NCBI GenBank assembly: GCA_963755635.1
Contig: CAVWKS010000019.1
Coordinates: 1-64,000, forward strand
Reading direction: 5' to 3'
Length of the DNA stretch: 64,000 nucleotides
Source: AC-32 sp963755635
GTDB taxonomy: Bacteria; Actinomycetota; Thermoleophilia; Gaiellales; Gaiellaceae
The position numbers were made by a program, and so were the translations under genes. Below are positions 45,552 through 54,156 of the stretch, piece by piece (positions within the stretch are counted from its first letter, which is position 1; each line of letters opens with the position of its first letter). The notes beneath the pieces are model-generated. The model worked only from the letters and a program-made list of their open reading frames with translations. It was not told where the DNA came from and ran no database searches.

Positions 45552-45913
45552 ATGGCCTACGCGTTCGGGACGATCGACGGGATGGGCGACGGTGTCTTCC
45601 GCAAGGTGCGGCAGGAGCTCGGCGTGACGGCCTTCGGCGTGAACGTGCTCGTGCTCGCACCGGGTGTCGTGGCGCGACCGCATTTCCACACGGAGCAGGA
45701 CGAGCTCTACTTCGTCCACGCCGGGCGGGCGCGGTTCGCGCTCCCGGGCGAGTCGCGCGAGCTCGGGCCGGGTGGGCTCTGCCACGTCGAGTCGACGACC
45801 CGCGCCAGGTGACGAGCGTCGGCGACGAGGACCTCGTCATGCTCGTGGTCGGCGCAAAAGACGGCTACGTGGGGCGCGACGGTGCGCCCGCGGATCCGAG
45901 CGAGCTCGGCTAG
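45552..45913 (+). CDS. cupin-domain protein, one frame change
   Basis: A small beta barrel of about 120 residues. ATG 45552 gives MAYAFGTIDGMGDGVFRKVR. The metal motif is VVARPHFHTEQDELYFVHAG (HxH...E) and GPGGLCHVES. After a frame change near 45805 it continues VTSVGDEDLVMLVVGAKDGY and GRDGAPADPSELG to a TAG at 45913. It is 11 bases after the dehydrogenase stop, so cotranscribed. Substrate unknown. Confidence 0.75.
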
Positions 45914-46851
45914 AAGCGGACGGCGGCTCGGCCGAGGCTCAGGCCGTGCCTGCCGTACATCGCGAGGCCGACGAGCGCGGCCGCGGCAGTCGCTGCACTC
46001 GCGGCTGCGGGAATGAACACGCTCGCTGCGAGCGCGACCTCTCCGCCGTGCCCGGCCATCGCCAACGCTCCGATCGCCGCGCCCTGGTAGAGCCCGACGT
46101 TCCCGGGGAGGAACGGCATCGTGTTCGCGAGGCCGGTGACGACCATGTAGAGCAGCGCCGCACCGACTCCGACGTGGACGCCGACCGCGTGGAGCAAGAA
46201 GAGGATGCCGAACCAGCGGGCGATCCAGGTGACGACCAGGATCAGGCCGGCGCGAAGCATGATTCCCTCAGGCGCCGCGGCTCCGGCGAGGAACGCGCCG
46301 ACTCCTTCCGGGAGAACGGCCGGCCCAACTTCGCGTGCAGCAGCGAGACGAGCACGAGCCCGCCGGCCGCCAATGGCAGGCCGACCAGCATCGTCAACTT
46401 CGCCCAGCCCGGAACCGGCAGGAAGAACGCAGAGCCCGCCCCCACGAGCACGAACGCGACCATCTCGAGCAGGTGCGCGCAGAGAAGGCTTCCTCCCGCG
46501 CGCGAGAAGCCGGGCCAGCGCGGGCCCGCGGTCACCTTGAGCACCGCGACCTTCGAGGCCTCGCCGAGGCGCTCCGGGCAGGACGGTGTCGAGAAAGGAG
46601 CCGATCGAGCTGGCCGCGTACATGGCGCGGAAGCCGATCGTCGGCGAGCGCACGGTCGATGTCCAGGCCAGCGCCCTCAGAGGCTGCACGGCGGCGGAGA
46701 TCGCGAGGCCGGCGAGCAGGTAGCGCCAGTTCGGGGTCGCAGCCGCCTCGAGGACCCTCGTTCCGGTGCGTTGGATCAGGAGCGCGAGCGCGCCCATAGA
46801 CGCGAGCGCGACCAGCGCGACGATGTAGCGGCGGCCCACCTTCACGTTCAC
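45910..46851 (-). CDS. lysylphosphatidylglycerol synthase TM-region (UPF0104/YbhN-like) protein, frame-broken
   Basis: GTG 46851 (VNVKVGRRYIVALVALASMG) begins a multi-pass membrane protein with about seven TM helices: TPNWRYLLAGLAISAAVQPL, MYAASSIGSFLDTVLPGAPR, AHLLEMVAFVLVGAGSAFFL (other frame), TWIARWFGILFLLHAVGVHV, LLYMVVTGLANTMPFLPGNV and GLYQGAAIGALAMAGHGGEV. The LPGNVG motif near the end is typical. Such proteins flip lipids or move aminoacyl-lipids. The TAG stop overlaps the cupin TAG. Two frame changes. Confidence 0.75.
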   Translation of the reverse strand: MNVKVGRRYIVALVALASMGALALLIQRTGTRVLEAAATPNWRYLLAGLAISAAVQPLRALAWTSTVRSPTIGFRAMYAASSIGSFLDTVLPGAPRRGLEGRGAQGDRGPALARLLARGRKPSLRAPARDGRVRARGGGLCVLPAGSGLGEVDDAGRPAIGGRRARARLAAAREVGPAVLPEGVGAFLAGAAAPEGIMLRAGLILVVTWIARWFGILFLLHAVGVHVGVGAALLYMVVTGLANTMPFLPGNVGLYQGAAIGALAMAGHGGEVALAASVFIPAAASAATAAAALVGLAMYGRHGLSLGRAAVRF

Positions 46852-46975
46852 GGCATCGGCAATTCGCCGTCGCGGCTGGAACCCCTGGAATGGGTGATGG
46901 GTCACTCGCATGTGGAAGGCCACGCGACCCCTGCATCGAAGGCGACTGTCTCCCCCCACACCGTATCAGGCCACA

Positions 46976-47724
46976 ATGAAACGAATGGCCAGGATTGACG
47001 AATTGCATGAGCGGCGCGCCTTCGGATGCCGCCTGACGCCGGACCGGGCACTCGAGTCGCTCGACGAGGCCGAGGCGTTCCTGCTCGACCGCGGGCTCTT
47101 GACGCGGACGGCGGACTCTGCGCTGCCGAGCCTGTTCGGCGCCTGCCACGAGGAACCGGATCAATCGAAGCCGGGCTTCGGCCAGTGGCCGCGGACGAAG
47201 TACCCGCTGGTTCGGCGAGCTCGGCGGCGCGCGCGGCTATCCGGTTCTCGCGGTGCATCGGGGCAAGAGCCTGCCGGTCACGCCCGAGGTCGCGCGCTTG
47301 TTCGACCCTCCGTGCCGCGGCGAGCTCGAGCGGCGCGCCGGACGACGTGCTGCTGCGGCACCTGGCCGAGGCGGGCCCGTCGGAGCTCGAGGACGTGCAG
47401 GTCGAGCTCGGACTCGCGCCCAAGGAGCTGAAGCGGATGCGGGCTCCGCTCGAGCGCTGCGGGGCGCTCGTCTCCCGGAGCGTCGTGTACGAGGAGCCGC
47501 ACCGGCACACGAGCCTGCTCTCGCGCTGGGATCAGCTCTTTCCGGAGGCGGCGCCGGGCGGCGGCCTCGACGAGCTCGTCGTGCGCGCGGTGGGCGCTGC
47601 CGTGCTCGCGCCGGAAGCCGAGGTGCCGCGCTGGTTCGCGTGGTGGGAGGACGGGCTCGTCGAGAGGCTCGTCGAGGACGGCCGGTTGGCGAGCCCGGAG
47701 CCGGGGTGGCTGGCGGCGTCCTGA
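46976..47724 (+). CDS. conserved hypothetical protein, frame-broken
   Basis: ATG 46976 gives MKRMARIDELHERRAFGCRL and SLDEAEAFLLDRGLLTRTAD; later frames give VLAVHRGKSLPVTPEVARLF, VLLRHLAEAGPSELEDVQVE (winged-helix-like), MRAPLERCGALVSRSVVYEE and WFAWWEDGLVERLVEDGRLA. About 245 residues with two or three frame changes. The helical middle and WHG-like layout recall winged-helix DNA glycosylase-type proteins, but the assignment is not secure. It overlaps the next gene start by 19 bases. Confidence 0.55.
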
Positions 47725-48651
47725 TCCGCGAGCTGCGCCGCGAGGATGCGGGGGCGGTCGCGGCGCTCCATCTCTCGGTCAGCCCGCACCAGCTCGAGAC
47801 GGCCGAGCGCGTCTGGTTCTGGGCCAGCCGCGGCCTCGAGCGGGAGCAATGGGCCCAGTGGGTCGCGGAGGAGGACGGCGAGATCGTGGGGTCGGCCTGG
47901 GCCGCCTTCGAGTGGTCGGCGCCGGAGCCGGGCAGGGGACGCTTCTGGATCGCCGTCCCGGCCGAGCGCAGGGGCCGCGGGATCGGCGGCGCGCTCTACG
48001 ACGTGGTCGAGAGGTACCTGCAGGCCCGCGGAGCGTGGCGCGCGCGCACGAACGTGGAGGCGGACCCGGACGGCGAGCGGTTCGTGCGGTCGCGCGGCTT
48101 CGAGCAACGAGCTGCCGACCGGGTCTCCGTGCTCGACCTACGCGAAGCCGAGCTCCCGGAGCCGCAGCTTCCATCGGGCTTCCGGCTCGAGCCACTGGGC
48201 CGGGTGCGCGACCGGTTCGAGGAGTTGTTCGAGGTCTGCGAGGCCGGCGAAGCCGACCTGCGCGAGGAGCCCGAGACGGCGCTCACGCTCGAGGACTGGA
48301 AGCTGGACGACTTCGGCGTGCCCGACCTCTCCGACGAGGGCAGCTTCGCCGTGCTCAACGACGCGCGCGCAGTCTCGCTCGCGTTCCTCTGCCTCGATCC
48401 GATGCGTGGACTCGCGTACAACCTGATGACCGCGACACTGCCCGAGTTCCGCCGCCGCGGGCTCGCGCTGGCGGCCAAGGTGGCGACCGCGCGCTGGGCG
48501 GCCGCGAACGGCTTCGAACGGATCCTGACCGAGAACGACGTGCGGAACACCGGCATGCTCGCGATCAACGACCGGCTCGGCTACCGGCCGGCTCTACGAC
48601 CAGACGAAGTGGTACCTAGAGTGGGAACGGCCGCCGGGCGAGCGCGGCTAG
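47706..48651 (+). CDS. two-domain GNAT N-acetyltransferase, one frame change near the end
   Basis: GTG 47706 gives VAGGVLIRELRREDAGAVAA. The N-terminal GNAT domain has the acetyl-CoA site RFWIAVPAERRGRGIGGALY; the C-terminal one has NLMTATLPEFRRRGLALAAK and ILTENDVRNTGMLAINDRLG. After a one-base change near 48590, YRPLYDQTKWYLEWERPPGE ends at TAG 48651. About 314 residues. The 3' end overlaps the convergent toroid gene by 36 bases. Confidence 0.82.
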
Positions 48652-49488
48652 CACCTGCGACGTGACCCAGACCGGGGTCGTCGCGTAGCGCTTCGAGTAG
48701 CGGAAGCTGCCGTCGGCGCGGCGGAGGCGGCGCGAGGTAGGCGAGCGCTCCGCGCGGCGTGGGCTTGCGGGCGGCGGCGAACGCCTGGATCGCCCAGGCG
48801 GTGGACTGGGCGTCCGAGCCGCGGCCGGGAGTCAGCTCGAAGCCGCCGTCTGCGGTTCTGTAGGCGGTGCAGGTAGGCGAGCCCGCGGCGGATCGGCTTG
48901 CCGCGGACGCCGGCCGAGCGCAGCGCCTGGACGGCAGCGGCGGTGTCGTTCGAGTCGGGCAGCGCCGCCGGGGTACCACGACCAGCCGCCCGAGCGGCTC
49001 TGGCGGCGGAGGACGTACCGGACCGAGGCACGCGGCGCCGGGCGGTGCGCCTGGCGCAGCGCGAGGATCCCCCAGATCGTCGAGTTCACGTTGGCGCCGA
49101 TGGCGCCGCTGGGCTTCCGTGGCGCGGTCGATCCGGGCGAGCAGCGTCGACGGATCGCCGCCGAGCGCGGACTCGGCCATCGCCGCCGAGCTCGCTGGTC
49201 GGTCGCGCGTCGAGAGCTCGTCCTCGTGCGAACGCAGGTAGCCGAGCGCGTCCCCGCGTCGGCCGCGCTCCGGCGGCGCGAAGTCCGAGCACGGCCCAGG
49301 CCGTCAGCTGCGGGCTCGGCGAACCGCCGCGCTCGGCGAAGCCGCCTCCGCCGCCTCGTGGCGTTGCAGATACGTCACGGTGCCAGGCACCGTGACGGAG
49401 TGTCACCTGCCGCGTGAAAGCCCTGCACGCGCGCGGGTTCCGTGGTGCCAGGCACCGTGACGAAACACGCAACGAGGACGGCGATCAG
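48616..49488 (-). CDS. secreted alpha/alpha-toroid protein (prenyltransferase/squalene-oxidase repeats; transcobalamin alpha-domain-like), frame-broken
   Basis: The in-frame CTG at 49488 overlaps the ecfS stop and is followed by a signal-like hydrophobic stretch (LIAVLVACFVTVPGT). Repeated helix-pair units follow: YLQRHE, GGFAERGGSPSPQLTAWAVL, STIWGILALRQA, GGWSWYPGG, SNDTAAAVQALRSAG, RGLAYLHRLQN and GSDAQSTAWAIQAFAAARKP. It ends GSFRYSKRYATTPVWVTSQV and LAALARR-type sequence at the TAG 48618-48616. These GG(W/F)...D(T/A)..A..AL repeats build an alpha6/alpha6 toroid like the cobalamin-binding alpha domain of intrinsic factor/transcobalamin. Its place in a cobalamin-riboswitch operon supports a vitamin-capture role. 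About five frame changes. Confidence 0.7.
49373..49397. repeat. REP-like perfect palindrome, copy 1
   Basis: Arms CGTCACGGTGCC and GGCACCGTGACG are perfectly complementary around one A (25 bases). It lies inside the N-terminal part of the toroid gene. The core GGTGCC-A-GGCACC plus CGTGACG recurs at 49444-49462. Confidence 0.65.
49444..49462. repeat. REP-like palindrome, copy 2
   Basis: The sequence GGTGCCAGGCACCGTGACG is identical to the right part of copy 1, 47 bases away. Read on the gene strand both copies encode VTVPGT in the toroid protein N-terminus. Confidence 0.6.
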
Positions 49489-50167
49489 GCCCACACGACC
49501 TCCACTCGCAGGCGTCTGGCGTAGCGCTCCAGCAGCCGTCGTAACTCGGGCCCGGCCGCGAGGGCGAGCACGAAGTTGCCGGTCGCGTGCGCCGCGTCGA
49601 ACCAGATCCCGCGCACGTAGAGCGCGGTGAACGCCTGCCCACGTGTGCGGGTAGAAGCTGCAGCCACTCCCACACGTTCATCAGCGCGTCGAAGCGCGAA
49701 CCCGAGCACGAAGCAGAAGACCGCGAGCGGGAGCCGCCGCCGGAGCAGCGGCGCGGCCAGCCCGCCCAGGAGCCCGCATGCGCCCCACGCGACCATCTGC
49801 CACGGCGTGTAGGCGCCCTGCCCGAGGTAGAAGTTCGAGACGAGCGCCGCGAGCGCGCCCGACGCGAGGCTCCCGCGCGCGGCCCGAGCGCGACGCCTGC
49901 CACGACCGCGATCACGGTGACCGGCTGCACGTCCGGGATCGCGGCGAAGAGGATCGCGCCCGGCGGCCGCAGCCGCGGCGAGCGTCGCGATCGAGCGCGA
50001 GCTCCTTCGACGAGCCGGGCCCGGCCTCCAGCCAGGCCGCGCACGCGACGATCAGCCCCTGCCGCGACGAGCAGGAGCGCCAGCGCAGACTGGCTGGGCT
50101 CGAACACGGTCCAGGCCGCAGCGCCGGCCGCCGCGGCGAGCGCGAGGAGGCCCGCGAGCCTAGGCAA
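49485..50167 (-). CDS. ECF transporter S component, probable cobalamin-specific subunit, frame-broken
   Basis: The substrate-binding integral membrane protein of an energy-coupling-factor importer. TTG 50167 (PRLAGLLALAAAAGAAAW) overlaps the ATPase gene end. TM segments include SQSALALLLVAAG, VQPVTVIAVVAGVALGPRAG, MVAWGACGLLGGLAAPLLRR and LPLAVFCFVLGFALRR; NVWEWLQLL and FDAAHATGNFVLALAAGPEL follow. About 225 residues and six TM helices are normal for S components. Cobalamin specificity is inferred from the riboswitch, not from the sequence. Two to three frame changes. Confidence 0.75.
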
Positions 50168-51429
50168 GCACGCGCTCCCGCTCCGGCGCCGTCGAGACGA
50201 CGCGGTCGGCAACCGCACCCGCGAAGACGTGGTCGTTCGTGACGACGAGCGTCCCTCGGCCCGGGGCTTGTTCACGCAACAGCGCGACCAGCTCGTCCTT
50301 GCGCTCGGGGTCGATCCCGCGCGTCGGCTCGTCGAGCACGAGGAGTCGGGCTCTGCGACGGCACGGCTGCAAGGCCGAGGCGCTCACGCTCGCCGCTCGA
50401 AAGGTCGCGAGGATGGCGCCCGACCGCCCACCGAGCCCGACACGCTCGAGCGCAGCGGACGATCGAGGTCGCCGTGGACACCCATCGCGACCTCCTCGTC
50501 GACCCGCTCGCTGACGAGATACCTGCCGGGATCCTGCGAGAGGTAGCAGGCCCGGCCCAGGCGGCGACGGTCCCACCCGGGCTCGGCAGGCCCGTGGCGA
50601 CTTCGCGAGTGTGGTCTTCCCGACCCGTTCGGGCCTTCGAGCGCAACGACCTCGCCGCGGCATACGTGGAGATCACCCCGTCGAGCACCGGCCCCCCGCC
50701 GTACGCAAACGAGAGTCCTCCACCCGCCACACGGCCGCTCCGCGGCTCGCCTCCGGCAGACCGCCTCGCCGCGAGCCACGCGCCCGGGAGTCCGCCCTCA
50801 CGAGCCCCCGCCTCGAGAAACAGGACGCGATCCAGCCGTCGAGCACCCGCTCGGGCCGCTGCTCGGAGACCAGGACTGCGGAGCCCGACGAGCCGAGCTC
50901 GACGCCGACTCGCCTCCGTCGGGTCGAGCTGGGAGGTCGGCTCGTCGAGCAGCAGGAGCTTCGGCCGGAGCGCGAGCACGGACGCGAGGCAGACCCGTTG
51001 CAGCTCCCCGCCCGAGAGCTCGAGCCGCCGTCGGCGAGATGCGCGCGCCGACTGGTCGAGCGCCTCGAGCGGCGCGGCTCGATCTCGGCAGGCGGAGTCC
51101 CGATGTTCTCGAGCCCGAACGCGACCTCCGGCTCGACGCGCGTGAACACACCTGGTCCTCCGGGTCCTGGAAGAGCGTCCCGACCGTTCGGGCGAGCTCG
51201 GCCGGGCGAACGCGGCGCGTGTCGAGCCGGCCGACTCGACCCGGCCCGATAAAGGGCCGCCGTGAAAGTGCGGGACGAGCCCCGCGAGCGCCCGAAGCAG
51301 CGTCGATTTCCCGACCCGGACGGCCCAAGAAGCGCGACGACCTCGCCCGGCTCGATTGCAGCGAGAGGCCGGAGCGCGCGGCGCGTCCGGATAGCGTGAA
51401 CGCAGCCCCGACGACAGGGCTAGAGCCAT
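50160..51429 (-). CDS. ecfA: ECF transporter energizing ATPase, two fused ATP-binding domains, frame-broken
   Basis: ATG 51429 starts a protein with two ABC ATPase domains in tandem. Domain 1: VGKSTLLRALAGLVPHFHGG (Walker A), VGTLFQDPEDQVCS (Q loop), LSGGELQRVCLASVLALRPK and LLLLDEPTSQLDPTEAS. Domain 2: VVALEGPNGSG (disturbed Walker A), ACYLSQDPGRYLVSERVDEE, SSGERERLGLAA and LLVLDEPTRGIDPERKDELV, ending VVTNDHVFAGAVADRVVSTA. Such A-A' fusions power ECF importers. At least six frame changes. It lies between the T and S genes with overlapping ends. Confidence 0.85.
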
Positions 51430-52101
51430 AGCACCCCTGCGACGAGCAGCAGGGCCGCGACCAGGCGAGCTGATCAGAGCGCACCCCCGCGGCCGCGTCG
51501 CCCGCGTCCGCCCGGCAGGCCGTATCCTCTCGCCTCCATGGCCTCGGCCAGGTTCAGGCCCGCTCGAGCGACCCGGCGAAGAGCGGCGCAACGAGCCGTC
51601 CACGACCGCGAACGCCGGCGACCTCGAGCCCTCGCCCGCGAAGCGATTCGACGACCCCGAGGCGTCGCGCTCGAGTGTGGGGATGAGCCTCGTCGCGAGC
51701 ACGGCCGCGAGCGCCGAGCGGCGGGCAAAACCGGCCGATGCAGGAGCCGGTCGTGGTCGAGCGGGAGGCGTACCGGAGAACGCGAGCGCGACGGCGACAG
51801 CCGGAGGCCCTGAGGAGGCCGTTTCGAGCTCCTCGCGCGTGATGTCGAGCGGGCCGAGCACCGGAACCGTCGGCCCCGTCCAGATTGGGTGTGGCCGACG
51901 TCTCCACGAACGGGGTGAGCACGATGACCGCGAGGCCGTAGAGGTGCGCGCCCACGAGGTCGAGCCGCCCGGTTGCGGAGACAGAACGAGGAGCAGGACG
52001 GCGGCTATGGGGGCAACCGATACCAGTGCGGGCAAGAAGCGCGGCTGCCGCCGACCCGCGAGCAGCAGCGCCGCCGGAACCGGCCGAGCTTCACCCGTCA
52101 C
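51420..52101 (-). CDS. ecfT: ECF transporter T component (EcfT/CbiQ family), frame-broken
   Basis: The transmembrane coupling subunit. GTG 52101 gives PAALLLAGRRQPRFLPALVS and VAPIAAVLLLVLSPQP, then LYGLAVIVLTPFVE, VPVLGPLDITREELETA, AVLATRLIPTLERDA and the cytosolic coupling helices with RGRGLEVAG and LNLAEAMEARGYGLPGG. The AxARG motif contacts the ATPases. It ends VAALLLVAGVLWL. About 225 residues. The stop at 51420-51422 lies within the next gene start region. Four frame changes. Confidence 0.8.
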
Positions 52102-52780
52102 CTTCCTGTCGTCGACCGGGGTGTAGTGGAAGCGAACGGCTGCGGCAGCCGCGAGGTCACCGCGGCCGCGCGAACGGCGGCGAGCGATCCGCCACCTGAA
52201 CGTCCGGGCTCGTCGCCGGGCCGCGCGTCGCCGTCAACTCGCACCGCTGGCTCCGTCCTCGACCGCGAGCACGAAGAATTCGGCTTCCCCGTTCCCGACG
52301 AGGTGCCCGACCGCACCGAGTCAACGCGCCGCCTCTGCCAGCTCCGGAGGTGACGACGACCGCCGGCCGGTGCTTCCCGTCGTAGCCGTGCAGGAACGGC
52401 TCCGGGAACGCGCCGACCACGACCGGGAGCTGCTCCATCCCTTCCAGGAGCGGTAGTCCCACCACTCGACGTCGCCCGGGACGCAGCCGGTACTCGGCCG
52501 CGCCGCGGTCGGCCTCGATAGCCGTTCACGAAGTAGAACCAGTCCCGCTGCTCCGACGGGCTCCGCGATGCCGCCGATCGACTGGACGAAGCGGCCGCCG
52601 TAGCGCGTCGTCGACCTTCCGCCCCGTCGAGCGCCTGCATCGCGGTCAGCCCGGCGGGGACGCCGTCGCGCAGAGGACGTGCGCCCCGCGGTCGCGCGTG
52701 ACCCAGAGCGTCGCCGTGCCCTGCGCGCTGCGCGCCCCGCAGCCGGCGAGCACGAGGCGAGCGCGCGGCGAGCGCGGCAC
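52098..52780 (-). CDS. DUF4430-domain lipoprotein (transcobalamin beta-domain-like), frame-broken
   Basis: GTG 52780 overlaps the gene-1 stop region and gives VPRSPRARLVLAGCGARSAQ, with lipobox LAGC, so it is likely anchored to the outer face of the membrane. Then come ATLWVTRDRGAHVLCATA, LTAMQALDG, RYGGRFVQSIGGIAEP, QRDWFYFVNGY, YRLRPGDVEWWDYRSWKGME and QLPVVVGAFPEPFLHGYDGK. The pattern of an NG turn followed by a GD(V/T)..W strand is that of DUF4430, the domain that caps cobalamin in intrinsic factor/transcobalamin. The C-terminal third is obscured by frame changes. Confidence 0.72.
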
Positions 52781-52781
52781 C

Positions 52782-53362
52782 TCACAGCGCGTTCGAGCGG
52801 ACGGCTCCGGCGAGCGTCGCCCGCACGAGCCCGACGTGCGGGCCGACGCAGCCGGCTCCGCGCGCGCCGGAAGCTCCGGCCGTCGACATGGAGCGCGCGC
52901 CGCGCCGGGCGGGCCTTGCCGGTGTCGTCCTGGGCGACGACCCGGTAGCAGTTCCGCCGCGCCCCTCGCGGAGCGCGAGCGTCTGCGGGCCGCCGTTCGG
53001 GCCGAAGGTCGCGTAGTACCAGAGCACCGTGTCGCCGTCGTGCAGCGCGACCTGGTCGGCGCCGACCGGCGGCGAGGCGCCGTCGACCTTGAACACCCAG
53101 CCGCTCGAGCCGCCGCCCGGGTAGCGGCCGATCTGGTCGACGTACGGGCCGAACGAGGTGGTCGGGACGTGGTAGTAGAACTCGCCCACAGGCTCGCCGA
53201 GTCGAGCGCGTCAGGGCGTTCGGCGCCGCTTCGAGAACGGGCTGGGTCGAGCCGAAGAGGGTCTGCGTCTGCCTTCGACACGGACGTGCACGCGCACGGC
53301 GAGCGCCGCAGGGACGAGAGCGAGGGGGCGAGCGCCGCGAGGACGATGAGGAACGGTGCACG
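52782..53362 (-). CDS. secreted DUF4430-domain protein (transcobalamin beta-domain-like), frame-broken
   Basis: GTG 53362 is preceded by GGAAGGAGG and lies about 40 bases after the riboswitch. A hydrophobic leader (FLIVLAALAPSLSSL in another frame) suggests export. Mature sequence: QTLFGSTQPVLEAAPNALT, GEFYYHVPTTSFGPYVDQIG, RYPGGGSSGWVFKVDGASPP and VGADQVALHDGDTVLWYYAT, ending CVGPHVGLVRATLAGAVRSN. The GW.F.VDG...GADQ..L.DGDTV.W.Y signature is DUF4430. It is the first gene of the riboswitch operon. At least three frame changes. Confidence 0.75.
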
Positions 53363-53397
53363 AATCCTCCTTCCGCGAGGGGTTCGAGTGCGCGGCG

Positions 53398-53550
53398 GGC
53401 GGCAGGTCTTCTGACTCGGGGCGCCCTCCTCGCCGCCTTCCCGGCCTCGGGGGCCAGTGGCTTTCGGCTCGGAGCGTCTCCCCTCACAGCGGCGGGACCG
53501 TCCCGGACTCGCACCGGGTTCCCTGGCCGCTCGCCTGGTGTGGGCCGAGC
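53398..53550 (-). promoter_or_regulatory. cobalamin (B12) riboswitch
   Basis: Read on the minus strand: GGGAACCCGGTGCGAGTCC and GGGACGGTCCCGCCGCTGTGA are the conserved core, GAGCCGAAAGCCACTGGC follows, and the 3' B12 box is AGTCAGAAGACCTGCC at 53416-53401. These are the hallmark elements of the AdoCbl-binding aptamer, in correct order and spacing. It immediately precedes the DUF4430/ECF operon, so high cobalamin should shut that operon off, probably by hiding the GGAGG of the first gene. The plus-strand VanZ gene starts just beyond its 5' side. Confidence 0.93.
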
Positions 53551-53567
53551 CTATCACGGCCTCGATG

Positions 53568-53919
53568 ACCCTGGAGCGCCGTTTCAGCCTCTGGGCGCCG
53601 GTCGTTCTCTGGGCCGGCGTCATCTTCGGCCTGTCCGGCGATTCCGTCGCTTTCGAGCGGTCTCGGCACCTGGGACGAGGTGCTGCGCAAGGGCGCGCAC
53701 CTGACGGAGTACGCGATCCTCGGCGCCCTGCTCTTACCGGGCGCTCGGCCGCGTGCTTCCGTCGGCTCGCGCTCGGGATCCTCTACGCCGCGGAGCGACG
53801 AGCTGCACGGAACCGTTCTCCAAGGCCGCCACACCGTCGCCGTTCGACGTCGCCTTGGAGCGCCGTTGCGGGCTCGCAATCGGCCTCGCGCTCGTCGTGT
53901 TCGTACAATCGAAGCGTGA
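53568..53919 (+). CDS. VanZ-like membrane protein, frame-broken
   Basis: ATG 53568 gives MTLERRFSLWAPVVLWAGVI and FGLSGDSVAF, TM1 of VanZ-like proteins. Other frames give VLRKGAHLTEYAILGALLLP (the conserved K-x-x-H-x-x-E-Y of the family) and SDELHGTVLQGRHTVAVR (the SDExHQ-type motif). It ends VRTIEA and a TGA that overlaps the next start. About 117 residues, three frame segments. VanZ proteins are linked to teicoplanin resistance in enterococci, but the wider family has no fixed role. Confidence 0.75.
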
Positions 53920-54156
53920 CCGAGCGCAAGAACTTCGACGACCGGCAGCTGGACGCGATCCTCGAGCGGCTCGACGCGCCTCCGCACCGGGCTGGAACGG
54001 CTGAACAGCCGGGCTCGACCGCCGCTGAGGGGCTTCCTCGCCATCACGCGAAGCTCGCGCACGCTGAACGAGTCGCTGCAGGCGCTCGCCTACGCGGCCC
54101 TCGGCCAGCAAGGCCCAGCAGGTGCACCGCCGCCGCACCGGTTAAGCCGGGCCTAG
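53916..54156 (+). CDS. small hypothetical coiled-coil protein, one frame change
   Basis: GTG 53916 overlaps the VanZ stop (GTGA). VTERKNFDDRQLDAILERLD, after one frame change near 53970, continues RTGLERLNSRARPPLRGFLA, ITRSSRTLNESLQALAYAAL and GQQGPAGAPPPHRLSRA to the TAG at 54156. It is helical and probably soluble. The 3' end overlaps the convergent dehydrogenase gene. Function unknown. Confidence 0.5.
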
